A stretch of DNA of 64,000 bases from CAYMZZ01 sp047600605 (GTDB taxonomy: Bacteria; Bacteroidota; Bacteroidia; Chitinophagales; Chitinophagaceae): the NCBI GenBank assembly GCA_047600605.1, contig JASGKK010000002.1:1550001-1614000 (forward strand), read 5' to 3'. A program made the position numbers and the translations under genes. Below, piece by piece: positions 1 to 8,275 of the stretch. How positions within the stretch are numbered: position 1 is the stretch's first letter; each line of letters opens with the position of its first letter. The notes beneath the pieces were generated by a model. That model worked only from the letters and a program-made list of their open reading frames with translations, made no database searches and was not told the DNA's origin.

Positions 1-1091
1 AACAGACGGGCTACCGTGGTTTTGCCGGTACCGGGATTGCCGGTGAACACCGTATGCAACGAAAAACGATTGAGAAAGTCTTTGCCCGTTTCCTGGTAAA
101 ACCGTACCAGTTGCACCATTTCGGTTACTTCGTTTTTTATATTAGCGAGCCCGGTAAGCGCATTCAGTTCTGCCAGGCTATCCTGCAGGAGCTTGTCGGC
201 AGGGCGATGATCGGTATTAATGACCGATGCTGATAAAGTAGCTGCTGCGGGAGTGCTGGCAGTGATCAGTTCCGCATTTCCCTCTTCCCACTCATCACCC
301 ACGGTAAAAGGAACCGTAGCAATTATTTTATTAAGGAAAACGATTTCGACTGTATAAAAGTTTTCCATCCAGGAACCGGGTGTGGATGAACCCCAGCCGC
401 AATTGATGGTATATTCATAATTCTTTTGATCAGAGGAGAGATACCGGAGTTCCGCCCCCGTGCCTTTGAGCAGTCCGGCCTGGTTATAGAAATTAAAGAA
501 CAGTTCGGTAAAAAAGCCTTTCGTGCTTTTGTTCCTGATCTTTACTTCGGCGCATACAAAGCGGGTGTCTTCGCGCCTGAATTTGCGGTAGTAAGTCCGG
601 GGAGCCTCTCCGTTGATATTGGCATCACTTTCAAACAACTTTACCGAATCCATTTCAAAATAACTGTTCTGTGCCGCGGCATCGGGTCCGAGGTCTTCTA
701 CATAAAACCTGGTTTCTGCAACCATAGCCGCATTATTAACCCAGGCCTCCCAGCGAAAATCGCCCATTTTCCAAAACTTACCCAGCTCCGGGCTTCCCCA
801 GGATTCGCGTACGTATACGATATTTTCATCCTTGCGTACCCGGCGCGACTGCTGAAGGCTGCATAGCTTGACAGGATCTTTGGTATTGACAAAACACTCC
901 AGCGTAATATTAATATCCCAATCTTCTTCGTCAAAAAGTTTGTTGTAAAAAGAAAATTCCACATAAATGTAGGTGAGCTCGTACCGGTCAAATACGCGGC
1001 GGTATTTTTTACCACCGTCGGCCATCCATTCATTACTGGAATATACTTTCAGATCGCGGGGCTTGAACTTTATTTCCATTTCTTTTTCCAT
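1..1091 (-). CDS. AAA+ ATPase (CbbX/SpoVK-like), C-terminus beyond window
   Basis: The frame is open from an ATG at 1091 to the window edge (363 codons seen); a second in-frame ATG lies at 1079. Translation of the minus strand gives a roughly 260-residue N-terminal region with no recognised domain, rich in aromatic and charged residues. An Ala/Thr-rich linker follows, then the start of an AAA module (ALTGLANIKNEV) and a Walker A motif GNPGTGKTTVAR at the very edge. The order linker, 'LxGLxxVK', Walker A is typical of CbbX/SpoVK/EccA-type AAA+ proteins. Walker B, sensor and arginine finger lie outside the window. No signal peptide is seen, so it should be cytoplasmic. It is the last visible gene of a long same-strand run of envelope-protein genes, 44 bp after the T9SS cargo gene. 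The substrate is unknown. Confidence 0.85.
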   Translation of the reverse strand, partial: MEKEMEIKFKPRDLKVYSSNEWMADGGKKYRRVFDRYELTYIYVEFSFYNKLFDEEDWDINITLECFVNTKDPVKLCSLQQSRRVRKDENIVYVRESWGSPELGKFWKMGDFRWEAWVNNAAMVAETRFYVEDLGPDAAAQNSYFEMDSVKLFESDANINGEAPRTYYRKFRREDTRFVCAEVKIRNKSTKGFFTELFFNFYNQAGLLKGTGAELRYLSSDQKNYEYTINCGWGSSTPGSWMENFYTVEIVFLNKIIATVPFTVGDEWEEGNAELITASTPAAATLSASVINTDHRPADKLLQDSLAELNALTGLANIKNEVTEMVQLVRFYQETGKDFLNRFSLHTVFTGNPGTGKTTVARL

Positions 1092-1135
1092 CGGTCCTGA
1101 TTTTTCAGTACATCAGAATATCTATTGTAACAGGC

Positions 1136-2515
1136 TTACTGTTTAATGATTTTTGTTCCTTTCTGCACCTTGCCTTCACCCCAGGTGATAAGCAGGTAGT
1201 ATACGCCGGTCGATAGATCCTGCATGTTCAGTACAAGCCGGTTATCGCCACGCAACAACTCTTTCTGCCATTGGCGTACCGCCGATCCCTTGCTGTCCAG
1301 CAATTGTATGGATACCTTACTGGCATCATCCAGTTGCAGGCTCACATAGGCTTGCTGCCGCACGGGGTTTGGCCATACCTGCCACATAGGAGCACCGCCG
1401 CAGGTGAATGTTCTGATAGGAGTGTAATTTTTGCTACCATCAAGGTCCACACAAAAGATACGATAAAATAATTTGGCCGGAGAAGCCGGTGCCGGATCAG
1501 TATAGCTGTAGTTGAGCAATGAACTGCTTTGTCCTGCTGCGGGTTGAGTGGCCACTGTAATCCAGTCTGTTCCGTTTATGCTCCGCTGTATTTCAAAATG
1601 ATGTGTATTGATCTCCGTAGCCGTTTGCCAGTTTATAACAGCAGCATTGTTGTTGCAGGTTACGGTGAAGCGGGTAAACTGCAGCGGCAATGCAGCGGTC
1701 GCCTCGGCCAGTGTCCAGGAAGAGAGACTGGCTATGCCGGTAAGCTTTACCCAGTTTTCGGTTGTATTTCTGGTGATATTCCCTAACGGTCCCTGCTGCT
1801 GCCAGGTGCTGGAGGCATCCAGGTATTTCCAGTGAACCAGCTTTGTTTCATCGGTGCTGCCGAGCTCAGCATCGAAATAATAGAGTTGCAGGGCAGCATC
1901 CAGGTTTATATCATTTGCTGGGTTGTCAAAGAGTATGGTATAATATCGCTGTACAGCATTGAGGGGTAAGGCAGATTCAAAAACATACCCCCGATTAATA
2001 GTGATACTTCCCAGGTTTTTGGAAGAAGTGATGGAAGCGCCAATATTGCCGGGATTAACACCGGCCGGCTGATCCAGTAGCACGTGCGCCTGTACTGCTC
2101 CGCCTGCGGGACCAATAATACGGCTGTTTTCATTTTCATTAATGAGGCTACCGGTATTGCCGAGAAAGAGCATATTGTTATCCAGGTTAAATAAACCGGA
2201 GGTAAAGATCATCTGCCCGCGTACAGCATCGTTATCGTCCTTCAGGCTTACCTGCCTGTTATTCTCTTTGGCGATCTCCAGATTCAGAAAATCGATATAA
2301 CCGCTTATTATGTTATTGGCATTGCCGGTAAACAATACCCTGCTTGCGGGTTCAAATACGATCGAAGAGCCTGGCGACGGAGATCGGATAAAATCTTCAT
2401 TCTGTAAAGTAACAGTGCCGCCGATGTAAAGCGTGGCGCCACCCTGCACATACAACTGCGCATGAATAGAGACACAGGTGTATAGAAAAAGGGTAATAAA
2501 AAAACTTTTTTTCAT
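1136..2515 (-). CDS. Secreted protein with type IX secretion C-terminal sorting domain
   Basis: 459 aa with a clear signal peptide ending in SIHAQ (residue 20). Residues 25-270 form a beta-rich region resembling the repetitive adhesin-like stalks of Bacteroidota, with no enzyme motif. Residues 285-370 look like a fibronectin III or Ig-like module (LPLQFTRFTVTC, INWQTATEINTHHFEIQRS), the common pre-CTD module. The last 80 residues are a type A T9SS sorting domain (VWPNPVRQQAYVSL, LSTGVYYLLI, ending KIIKQ). The protein is therefore expected to cross the outer membrane through the Por/Spr system and attach to the surface or be released. It lies 33 bp after the S74-domain gene and 44 bp before the AAA ATPase gene. 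The function beyond surface display is not recognisable. Confidence 0.88.
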   Translation of the reverse strand: MKKSFFITLFLYTCVSIHAQLYVQGGATLYIGGTVTLQNEDFIRSPSPGSSIVFEPASRVLFTGNANNIISGYIDFLNLEIAKENNRQVSLKDDNDAVRGQMIFTSGLFNLDNNMLFLGNTGSLINENENSRIIGPAGGAVQAHVLLDQPAGVNPGNIGASITSSKNLGSITINRGYVFESALPLNAVQRYYTILFDNPANDINLDAALQLYYFDAELGSTDETKLVHWKYLDASSTWQQQGPLGNITRNTTENWVKLTGIASLSSWTLAEATAALPLQFTRFTVTCNNNAAVINWQTATEINTHHFEIQRSINGTDWITVATQPAAGQSSSLLNYSYTDPAPASPAKLFYRIFCVDLDGSKNYTPIRTFTCGGAPMWQVWPNPVRQQAYVSLQLDDASKVSIQLLDSKGSAVRQWQKELLRGDNRLVLNMQDLSTGVYYLLITWGEGKVQKGTKIIKQ

Positions 2516-2548
2516 ACTGCACTTTTTACGTGAAATGATATTACGGCG

Positions 2549-4891
2549 CTATTTTACTTTTTCTTTTAACCGTTCAATTTCCTTTGCAAGCACATCAATC
2601 TGCTGTTGTTGTTTTTGGATGATCTGTTGCTGCTCCTGCACGGCTTTTACCAGTGGAACTACGAATTGTGAATAAGAAAGGCCATATGCCTCTCTGTTGT
2701 TTTTAGGTGTAACCACTCCGTCAAACTCATAGCCCGTTTCCTGTACCGTTTTTTCTACCTCCTGTGCAATAAAACCGGTATGACGTATTTTTTCTGCTGC
2801 TGAATAGTCGGTATAAGAAGCAAAACTGCTTTCGTTATACTGACCGGTCTTTAAGAACTCATTGTATTTTCCAGACTGGAAATTGTACACGACTGGCCTC
2901 AGCCGGAGTATAAAATCCAGCCCTTTTACATTTTCTGTAATATTCGTTTTGAACCGGCCATCTGAAGGTGACGTAAAAGGCACCTGGCCTTCAATAACGG
3001 TAACAGCGGAGTTGCCCAGTCTTATTTTATTGCTGGCATTGACGGTGGCCCCGGATCCTATAGCTGTGGCATTGGTCAGGTTTCCGGCAGAGACATCGGC
3101 ATAAGTACCAATTGCTGTATTGAAATTGCCGGTGGTATTGTTGTATAAAGCTCCTAAGCCACTGGCGGTATTGGCTCCACCGGTAGTGTTGGAAAAAAGC
3201 GCATCACTGCCATACGCCGTATTCTGGCTGCCGGTGGAGCTAAAAAGAAGAGCCTGGTATCCGCTGGCAGTATTGTAGTTGCCGCTAGTGTTACCAACAA
3301 GGCTTCTGCTGCCATGCGCTGTATTAAAGCTGCCATCGCTATTGGAGAGAAGCGATTCATTGCCTGCGGCCGTATTGTTTTTACCGGTACTGTTAAAAAA
3401 AAGAGCCTGGTATCCGTTCGCCGTATTCAGGAAACCAGTGGTATTGAAATTGAGTGCATTTAGCCCGGTAGCAGTATTGAGGTAACCGGTGGTGTTGGAA
3501 TAAAGTGCACTATTGCCGGCAGCCGTATTGCCGTTGCCGGTCGTATTGGCGGTAAGCGAATAAGCACCGATAGCTGTATTGCTGCCGGCAGTGGTATTGG
3601 CGGTGAGCGAATAGGCGCCGATGGCTGTATTGTCCCAGGCCGTGGTATTGGCTGCAAGAGCACCATATCCGCTGGCTGTATTTAATGCACCTGTAGTATT
3701 GCCTGTAAGAGAGTTGGCGCCAGTGGCAGTGTTGCTGCTACCTGAAATATTGGAGTAAAGCGCCCGCCAGCCATTTGCTGCATTATAAAGACCGGTAGTG
3801 TTGGAATAAAGTGCTTTACTACCGATAGCGGTATTAAAACTAAAATTGCTGCTGTGATTATATAACGCAGAATCGCCAACGGCTACAGTATTATTGCTTC
3901 CGGTATTATTGAATAAAGCGCTTACACCCACAGCCACATTGGAATATCCTGTAAGGTTGCCCTGGAGTGAGGCAGCGCCAATAGCTGTATTACTGCTGCC
4001 CGATGTATTGGAAAGCAGTGCGGTCTGACCATTAGCCACATTGAGTCTTCCATCTTCGTTTGAATACAATGAGGAACTGCCAATAGCTGTATTGGAAGTG
4101 CCCGTAAGATTATTGTAAAGACTGTTAATTCCCAGCGCTGTATTATCAGTACCTGTGGTGTTATTGATCATCGAAAAGGTTCCGTGGGCGGTGTTGCCTG
4201 CACCGGTTGTGTTTGATGATAATGTTAAATAACCGGTTCCTGTATTGAAAATACCGGTAGTATTTGATGCGAGCGATTGAGTGCCTATCGCTGTATTGCT
4301 ATTGCCAGTGGTATTATTGGCCAGGGCCTGGAAGCCTATGCCTGTATTGCGTGATCCGGTTGAGTTGAACCGCAAGGCATTGGATCCTATTGCTGTATTA
4401 TTATTACCGGTGGTATTGCTGGCAAATGTCTTATATCCAAAAGCGCTGTTGAAGGTACCGGTGGTTATGGCATCGAGGGTTCTGAACCCGATAGAGGTAT
4501 TAAAGCCCGTACTGTCTATATAACCGGATTTGATATTGTTGATTCTGAATTGAAGAGGCAGAAGGTCTGTAGTGCCGATAAATTGTGTAGTAGGGTCAAT
4601 GCCGCTGTTGCCGCTCAGCAGCCATCCCGATGCTCCGGCGCCACCTGTGCCAAATGTTCCGTCGCCGCGCAATACATCGGTAGCCTGACCGGTAAATTTC
4701 AAACTGTATATGACGCCGTTTTTATCGTGACGGATGATACCGCTGTCGATACTATTAGCCAATGTATCTACCCGCAAACCGCCGGCTATATGCAGTTTGT
4801 TTTGTGGACTGGTAGTGCCGATGCCTACATTCTGCGCCAGGCTGCTCAGGGCAATGACAGATACAAAGAGTAATAGTAAAACTTGTTTCAT
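2549..4891 (-). CDS. YadA-head-like repeat protein with C-terminal S74 intramolecular chaperone
   Basis: 780 aa. The signal peptide ends LSSLAQ (residue 20), followed by the 'NVGIGTTSPQ' start common in Bacteroidota tail-fibre-like proteins. Residues 131 to about 593 are some 27 tandem copies of a 17-residue unit, consensus NTAIGxxALxxNTTGxx, which predicts a beta-roll or YadA-head-type trimeric stalk. Residues 643-745 match the peptidase S74/endosialidase chaperone domain (SDGRFKTNI, LDFILRLRPVVYNF, HTGFIAQEVE, YGLSYSQFVVPLVKAVQE). The final 35 residues are a Gln/Lys-rich coiled coil. In the family, this domain trimerises fibres and then cleaves itself off. The likely role is a trimeric surface fibre (inference). 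No T9SS domain is present, so how it leaves the cell is unclear. Confidence 0.9.
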   Translation of the reverse strand: MKQVLLLLFVSVIALSSLAQNVGIGTTSPQNKLHIAGGLRVDTLANSIDSGIIRHDKNGVIYSLKFTGQATDVLRGDGTFGTGGAGASGWLLSGNSGIDPTTQFIGTTDLLPLQFRINNIKSGYIDSTGFNTSIGFRTLDAITTGTFNSAFGYKTFASNTTGNNNTAIGSNALRFNSTGSRNTGIGFQALANNTTGNSNTAIGTQSLASNTTGIFNTGTGYLTLSSNTTGAGNTAHGTFSMINNTTGTDNTALGINSLYNNLTGTSNTAIGSSSLYSNEDGRLNVANGQTALLSNTSGSSNTAIGAASLQGNLTGYSNVAVGVSALFNNTGSNNTVAVGDSALYNHSSNFSFNTAIGSKALYSNTTGLYNAANGWRALYSNISGSSNTATGANSLTGNTTGALNTASGYGALAANTTAWDNTAIGAYSLTANTTAGSNTAIGAYSLTANTTGNGNTAAGNSALYSNTTGYLNTATGLNALNFNTTGFLNTANGYQALFFNSTGKNNTAAGNESLLSNSDGSFNTAHGSRSLVGNTSGNYNTASGYQALLFSSTGSQNTAYGSDALFSNTTGGANTASGLGALYNNTTGNFNTAIGTYADVSAGNLTNATAIGSGATVNASNKIRLGNSAVTVIEGQVPFTSPSDGRFKTNITENVKGLDFILRLRPVVYNFQSGKYNEFLKTGQYNESSFASYTDYSAAEKIRHTGFIAQEVEKTVQETGYEFDGVVTPKNNREAYGLSYSQFVVPLVKAVQEQQQIIQKQQQQIDVLAKEIERLKEKVK
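3100..4501 (-). repeat. About 27 tandem degenerate 51-bp coding repeats
   Basis: Within the S74-domain gene, a 51-bp unit encoding a 17-residue NTAIG...NTTG motif is repeated in phase. Most units are exactly 17 codons; one or two near residues 310-350 are 16 or 19. Two adjacent units (NTAIGAYSLTANTTAGS and NTAIGAYSLTANTTGNG) are nearly identical, suggesting recent duplication or slippage. The coding phase is kept throughout, so this is a protein repeat and not a CRISPR array. Confidence 0.9.
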
Positions 4892-4973
4892 GATGTAACG
4901 ATTTTTTGATATTCAGGAATGGGAGATCTGGGAGAAATGACAATAACGGCTGACTGCAGCCTTTCTGTTTTGC

Positions 4974-5393
4974 TCAGGTATCGTCGTGAAACCTGTTTTT
5001 CCATAAGAAAATTACCATCAGCAATTCGGCAACAGCAAATGCTTTAAAGGGGATATTATATTCGTGGCCACTTAAAGGAGCTACTGCAAAAAATAATACA
5101 GCGCACAGTACTGTAACAAATATTACCGTGCGGATAGCAAACTTCCCCTTTTCATCTGCTGCTACGGTCTGCAGGGTAGCGCTGTAACAGAATAATCCTG
5201 CGAATATCCCTGCTACGGCAAAACAGGTGATGGTAAGTCCCGCCGAAGAAAACCGGGGCAGGAGGGCAGAAAGCACAATGTCGAGGATACTGGCGGCGAT
5301 CAGTGTTATCAGGCTGATCGCCACCGGCCAGACAATGAACTGCATGCTTCTTTTAATATTCATGTTTTGGAATAAATGGAGCAGCACAATCAC
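4974..5393 (-). CDS. Four-helix membrane protein, unknown function
   Basis: 139 aa if translation begins at the GTG at 5393, whose last bases overlap the upstream stop as GTGA (4-bp overlap, suggesting translational coupling). An alternative ATG at 5363 (MNIKRSM) gives 129 aa with a more typical basic N-terminus. Four hydrophobic segments are visible, at about residues 17-40, 50-72, 87-108 and 114-132, so an inner-membrane location is expected. No conserved polar motif or known family is recognised. It follows the duplicated-domain lipoprotein gene in the same operon-like run. Confidence 0.7.
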   Translation of the reverse strand: MIVLLHLFQNMNIKRSMQFIVWPVAISLITLIAASILDIVLSALLPRFSSAGLTITCFAVAGIFAGLFCYSATLQTVAADEKGKFAIRTVIFVTVLCAVLFFAVAPLSGHEYNIPFKAFAVAELLMVIFLWKNRFHDDT

Positions 5394-5953
5394 TTCGCGC
5401 GTAGCTGTACTTCTTTGGCTACGCAGGGTTCTATCAGTTTAAATATGGAATCCCTTCTTTCGGAATTGTTTTGAAAGCTTTCGTTCATATTCTTTTCAAA
5501 GATCACTTTTGCGCTTACAATCTTATTGAGCCCGGCATCGTTGTGTTGGACGGCCGCGATGGATTGATCTACGAGAGAGCAAAAGGCTTTTGCGGCAGAA
5601 GTAGCGTCTGCGTAGGCCATTGGCAATAGCGATTCAACATCTGAATCGGCGGTGCCGGCAGAAGCTTTATCCGTTTTTCCTTCCGATGCTGCTTCGCAGG
5701 CTTCTACAGCACGAAAGATGGCCTCCATCATAGCAGTATCTTTTTTATATTTTTCCTCCATACTTTTTTCAAACTCAGTTCGGGCCGTCATTGCCTTTCC
5801 CTTTTCGGCCTCTCCGGTTGCTTTTGTTACCTGTCCGTTCAGCTCACACCATTTGGCGGCAATGGAATCGGCTGTTTCTTTTTTATCACTGCATGAAAAC
5901 AACAGTACTGTTACTATCAGCACTATTCCTGCATGTTGAAATCTTTTCTTCAT
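5390..5953 (-). CDS. Lipoprotein with internally duplicated two-cysteine helical domain
   Basis: 187 aa. Signal peptide II with lipobox LLFSC, lipidated Cys21. The mature part consists of two related, probably helical units, residues 32-90 and 119-187. Each starts AAK..C and ends E.C, with shared 'FEKxMxExxxxxxxxxxxIF' spacing (FEK at 61-63 and 152-154). The cysteine pairs C36/C86 and C125/C177 are 50 and 52 residues apart, suggesting one disulphide per unit (inference). A low-complexity Ala/Ser/Asp linker separates the units. No family is recognised. It is probably an outer- or inner-membrane-anchored periplasmic protein, with its stop codon overlapping the next gene. Confidence 0.8.
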   Translation of the reverse strand: MKKRFQHAGIVLIVTVLLFSCSDKKETADSIAAKWCELNGQVTKATGEAEKGKAMTARTEFEKSMEEKYKKDTAMMEAIFRAVEACEAASEGKTDKASAGTADSDVESLLPMAYADATSAAKAFCSLVDQSIAAVQHNDAGLNKIVSAKVIFEKNMNESFQNNSERRDSIFKLIEPCVAKEVQLRAK

Positions 5954-5980
5954 AAGTATAATTGTTAAAATTTTTTCTGA

Positions 5981-6313
5981 TTAATTAGCCTGTACGGCTG
6001 CCAGGATGCGGTCAATGTTCATAATCCCGTAATTGAATACATGTACAGAGCCGTCAGACATCGTGATCACCACCTTTTTGGCAAGAAGACTTTTCTGAGC
6101 CGTTATGTCCTTAATGGCTGACTTTTCCAATATGATTACCCCATTTTTGTTATAAATAGATAACGAAAATGAACCTGCATCGTGCTGAGGCAAAAACACC
6201 AGGCGTTGATTGGTGACGGTAAGTTTGCCTGTACTCGATTTGCTGTCGGGGGCGGTGTAGTTGATCGCCCAGGTGTCAATGGTGGTTTCGTTGGGAGCTA
6301 ACTCTACTTTCAT
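5981..6313 (-). CDS. PH/GRAM-like small protein
   Basis: 110 aa, no signal peptide. The pattern GKLTVTNQRLVFLP..., hydrophobic strands, then SAIKDIT....KKVVITMSDGSVHVF ending in an amphipathic helix (IDRILAAVQ) fits a bacterial pleckstrin-homology or GRAM-like fold (seven strands plus a C-terminal helix). Such domains bind lipids or partner proteins. No catalytic residues are apparent. It lies 4 bp after the upstream secreted-protein gene and 27 bp before the duplicated lipoprotein gene. Among the genes of this run before the AAA ATPase, it is the only one without an export or membrane signal, so it may be a cytosolic partner (inference). Confidence 0.65.
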   Translation of the reverse strand: MKVELAPNETTIDTWAINYTAPDSKSSTGKLTVTNQRLVFLPQHDAGSFSLSIYNKNGVIILEKSAIKDITAQKSLLAKKVVITMSDGSVHVFNYGIMNIDRILAAVQAN

Positions 6314-6317
6314 ACAT

Positions 6318-6851
6318 CTAGTTTTTTGAAGCGGCCGGTTTTGTTTTTTGTTTAAAAATTTCCCCTCCCTGGTCGGGATCTTCTGTGTTTTGTCGCTGAG
6401 AGCGGGCAGATGGAATAACCAGTTTTTTCCAGTTTCCGCCGGATTGGGTGATGGCTACATTTTTAGCAGGCTTGATGATGACATCGAGTGTACAGCTGCA
6501 ATCGCCGGTTGTCACACACTCGATTGAGCCGTCAGTAATGATTACAGAGCAGGATGCACCGGATGAGCTGACTGTACACCTGCACTTAAAGGCGCCTGAC
6601 GTAGAGCCATCGGGTTTTTGCACAATCAGTACCCGGCTGCTGTCGGCATAGCTTGTGCGGTAGCCCTTTTTAAGGACCACTTTTCCATTTTCAAGACGGG
6701 TGCCTTCAGGGAGTTTTGTAGTAGTGGCATATTGTACTTCTATATTGGCGAATCTGTCGTGGCTATCCTGTACAGCCGTTCTGCTCGTTGTCTGCGCATA
6801 TACTGGGGCAATTAGAAGTATAATCAGCGCTGCTAATAAAATTTTTTTCAT
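6318..6851 (-). CDS. Secreted six-cysteine protein, unknown function
   Basis: 177 aa with signal peptide ending PVYAQ (residue 20). The central part (residues 88-121) holds six cysteines (90, 92, 101, 112, 118, 120) in a Ser/Thr/Gly-rich stretch, patterns CRC and CSC included, suggesting a compact disulphide-stabilised beta domain. The C-terminal 30 residues are polar and Lys/Gln-rich (GGEIFKQKTKPAASKN), probably disordered. No known family is recognised. It sits between the ricin-like and PH-like genes with small gaps (36 and 4 bp). Confidence 0.7.
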   Translation of the reverse strand: MKKILLAALIILLIAPVYAQTTSRTAVQDSHDRFANIEVQYATTTKLPEGTRLENGKVVLKKGYRTSYADSSRVLIVQKPDGSTSGAFKCRCTVSSSGASCSVIITDGSIECVTTGDCSCTLDVIIKPAKNVAITQSGGNWKKLVIPSARSQRQNTEDPDQGGEIFKQKTKPAASKN

Positions 6852-6887
6852 GCGTATATGTTGAAGTGTGATCTGTTTTGTGACAGG

Positions 6888-7586
6888 TTATCGGTCTTTC
6901 ACTTCTTCCAGTATCCATTTCTGATCACTTTTGCCTGTGAAGATGGTCTGGGAGGTTACGAATTCGCTCCGGGTGCTGTTGGCACATTCAAAGTCCTGTA
7001 ATACTCTTCCGCCAATCAGCGGGTCACTTTCGTAAGGGAAGCAATGCCGGTCATTGCGTACTACCGTAGAGAGGGCACGTCTGTTTTCAGACAGCCGGGT
7101 TAGTATATACCACGACTTATCCGGATTCAATACCATCATAAAGGAGCAGGCATCCGGCCTGGTTATACGCCTGAATTCCATATATAGCTCAATGATCGTA
7201 GCATACAGGTAGCCTGTATATTTCCTGTTTTGCAGTTTATAGACCGTACCTCCATTCTCATCTGCTGCTACAAAACGCCATTGCTGAGCCGTATTATCCT
7301 GCTGCATCTCTTCCACATCGAGGCAGGCCATAGACCGGGATGGGTCTTTATGGCCGGATATCATCATGTATTTCTGAGTGCCGGCATGTCGTATGTAATA
7401 CCACTTGCCGGGAATAATAGTCGTGGTCGCAACGCCGGGCTGGCGATTGCCTGCAACTGGCGGAGGTTGAACCGGGGTAGGAGGAGGAGTGACCGGTTTA
7501 CTGTTATTACGATGATCTCTTACCTCCTGGCCAAAGGCAACAGTTGTGGTAATGAGAAGGAGTAAGAGGATGGCGGCCTTTTTCAT
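6888..7586 (-). CDS. Secreted ricin-type beta-trefoil-like protein
   Basis: 232 aa. The signal peptide ends VAFGQ (residue 20). A proline-rich linker (about residues 31-48, PPPTPVQPPP) precedes a single globular domain of about 180 residues. Two QxW motifs typical of ricin B-type lectins are visible (QQW 101-103 and QKW 222-224). The segment 'GKWYYIRHAGTQKYMMISG' resembles the usual trefoil entry 'YxLxNxxSGKxL'. Carbohydrate or surface ligand binding is inferred from the fold only; the sugar-binding residues cannot be assigned. It precedes the six-cysteine secreted protein gene by 36 bp. Confidence 0.6.
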   Translation of the reverse strand: MKKAAILLLLLITTTVAFGQEVRDHRNNSKPVTPPPTPVQPPPVAGNRQPGVATTTIIPGKWYYIRHAGTQKYMMISGHKDPSRSMACLDVEEMQQDNTAQQWRFVAADENGGTVYKLQNRKYTGYLYATIIELYMEFRRITRPDACSFMMVLNPDKSWYILTRLSENRRALSTVVRNDRHCFPYESDPLIGGRVLQDFECANSTRSEFVTSQTIFTGKSDQKWILEEVKDR

Positions 7587-7651
7587 TTTCTGAGGTATTG
7601 CGCGGAGAGTAGCTCCCGCATTAATAAATGGGGTTTCGGAATACCATCTGT

Positions 7652-8161
7652 TTATTCCGGTAACTGATAATACTGCCTCACAGCCTGATAGTCGCTAAAG
7701 TCAACAGCAGGTGATCTGTCTGAACCAGCGCGCCCGCCGGTAGTGACATTGTTGGCATAAACTCTTATAACACGTGCTTGCGCATAATTTTCACCGGGTC
7801 CTGATTTGTCAATGTAGATAGTCGCTTTACCACCCGTATAGGTTAAGCTCACCCGATACGTTGAAGATCCGCCAAACCCACTGCCAGGGACGAAGTACCA
7901 TCTTTCGAGGGGCTGATAATACAGGTATACAAACCACAATGAACGATTCATGGTGTCTTGTGTAGTAGTGATCTGCAGTTGTGAAAACGAAGATGTGAGG
8001 TTTTGTGCACCGAATGTATATTGGGTCACATTGGCATTGCCGATAATACCCTGTGGCCCCTGGATGCCAGCTGGCCCTTCGGGACCTTGCGGACCTGTAT
8101 CACCTTTCTTGCAGGCCAGGAAGGTTGTTGCAACGATCAATACGAGAAAATAGGTTTTCAT
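7652..8161 (-). CDS. Collagen-like lipoprotein (paralogue 1)
   Basis: 169 aa. Lipobox TFLAC with lipidated Cys17, then KKGDTG and a short collagen-like Gly-X-Y tract (GPQGPEGPAGIQGPQG, residues 23-38). A beta-rich C-terminal domain of about 125 residues follows. The same architecture is common in Bacteroidota surface lipoproteins, where the G-X-Y tract may trimerise or act as a spacer. It is a paralogue of the next upstream gene (same first 35 residues with few changes), but the C-terminal domains have diverged strongly. Function unknown. Confidence 0.82.
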   Translation of the reverse strand: MKTYFLVLIVATTFLACKKGDTGPQGPEGPAGIQGPQGIIGNANVTQYTFGAQNLTSSFSQLQITTTQDTMNRSLWFVYLYYQPLERWYFVPGSGFGGSSTYRVSLTYTGGKATIYIDKSGPGENYAQARVIRVYANNVTTGGRAGSDRSPAVDFSDYQAVRQYYQLPE

Positions 8162-8275
8162 GATGTGTTATTTTTTAGAAGTTATAGCCGGCATGATAAG
8201 AGGGGTGAATAATTGGCCATGCATTTATAGCAGCCTGCTGATTACACCGGTCGTGTTTACTGAGTCATGGTTGAT

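Noticed and set aside
426..1033. Open frames on both strands within the AAA ATPase gene
   Set aside because: They overlap a continuous minus-strand frame that ends in a Walker A motif; their translations lack domain features.
3100..4501. Tandem ~51-bp repeats resembling a CRISPR or satellite array
   Set aside because: Units are degenerate, have no spacers and keep a coding phase of 17 codons with a protein consensus.
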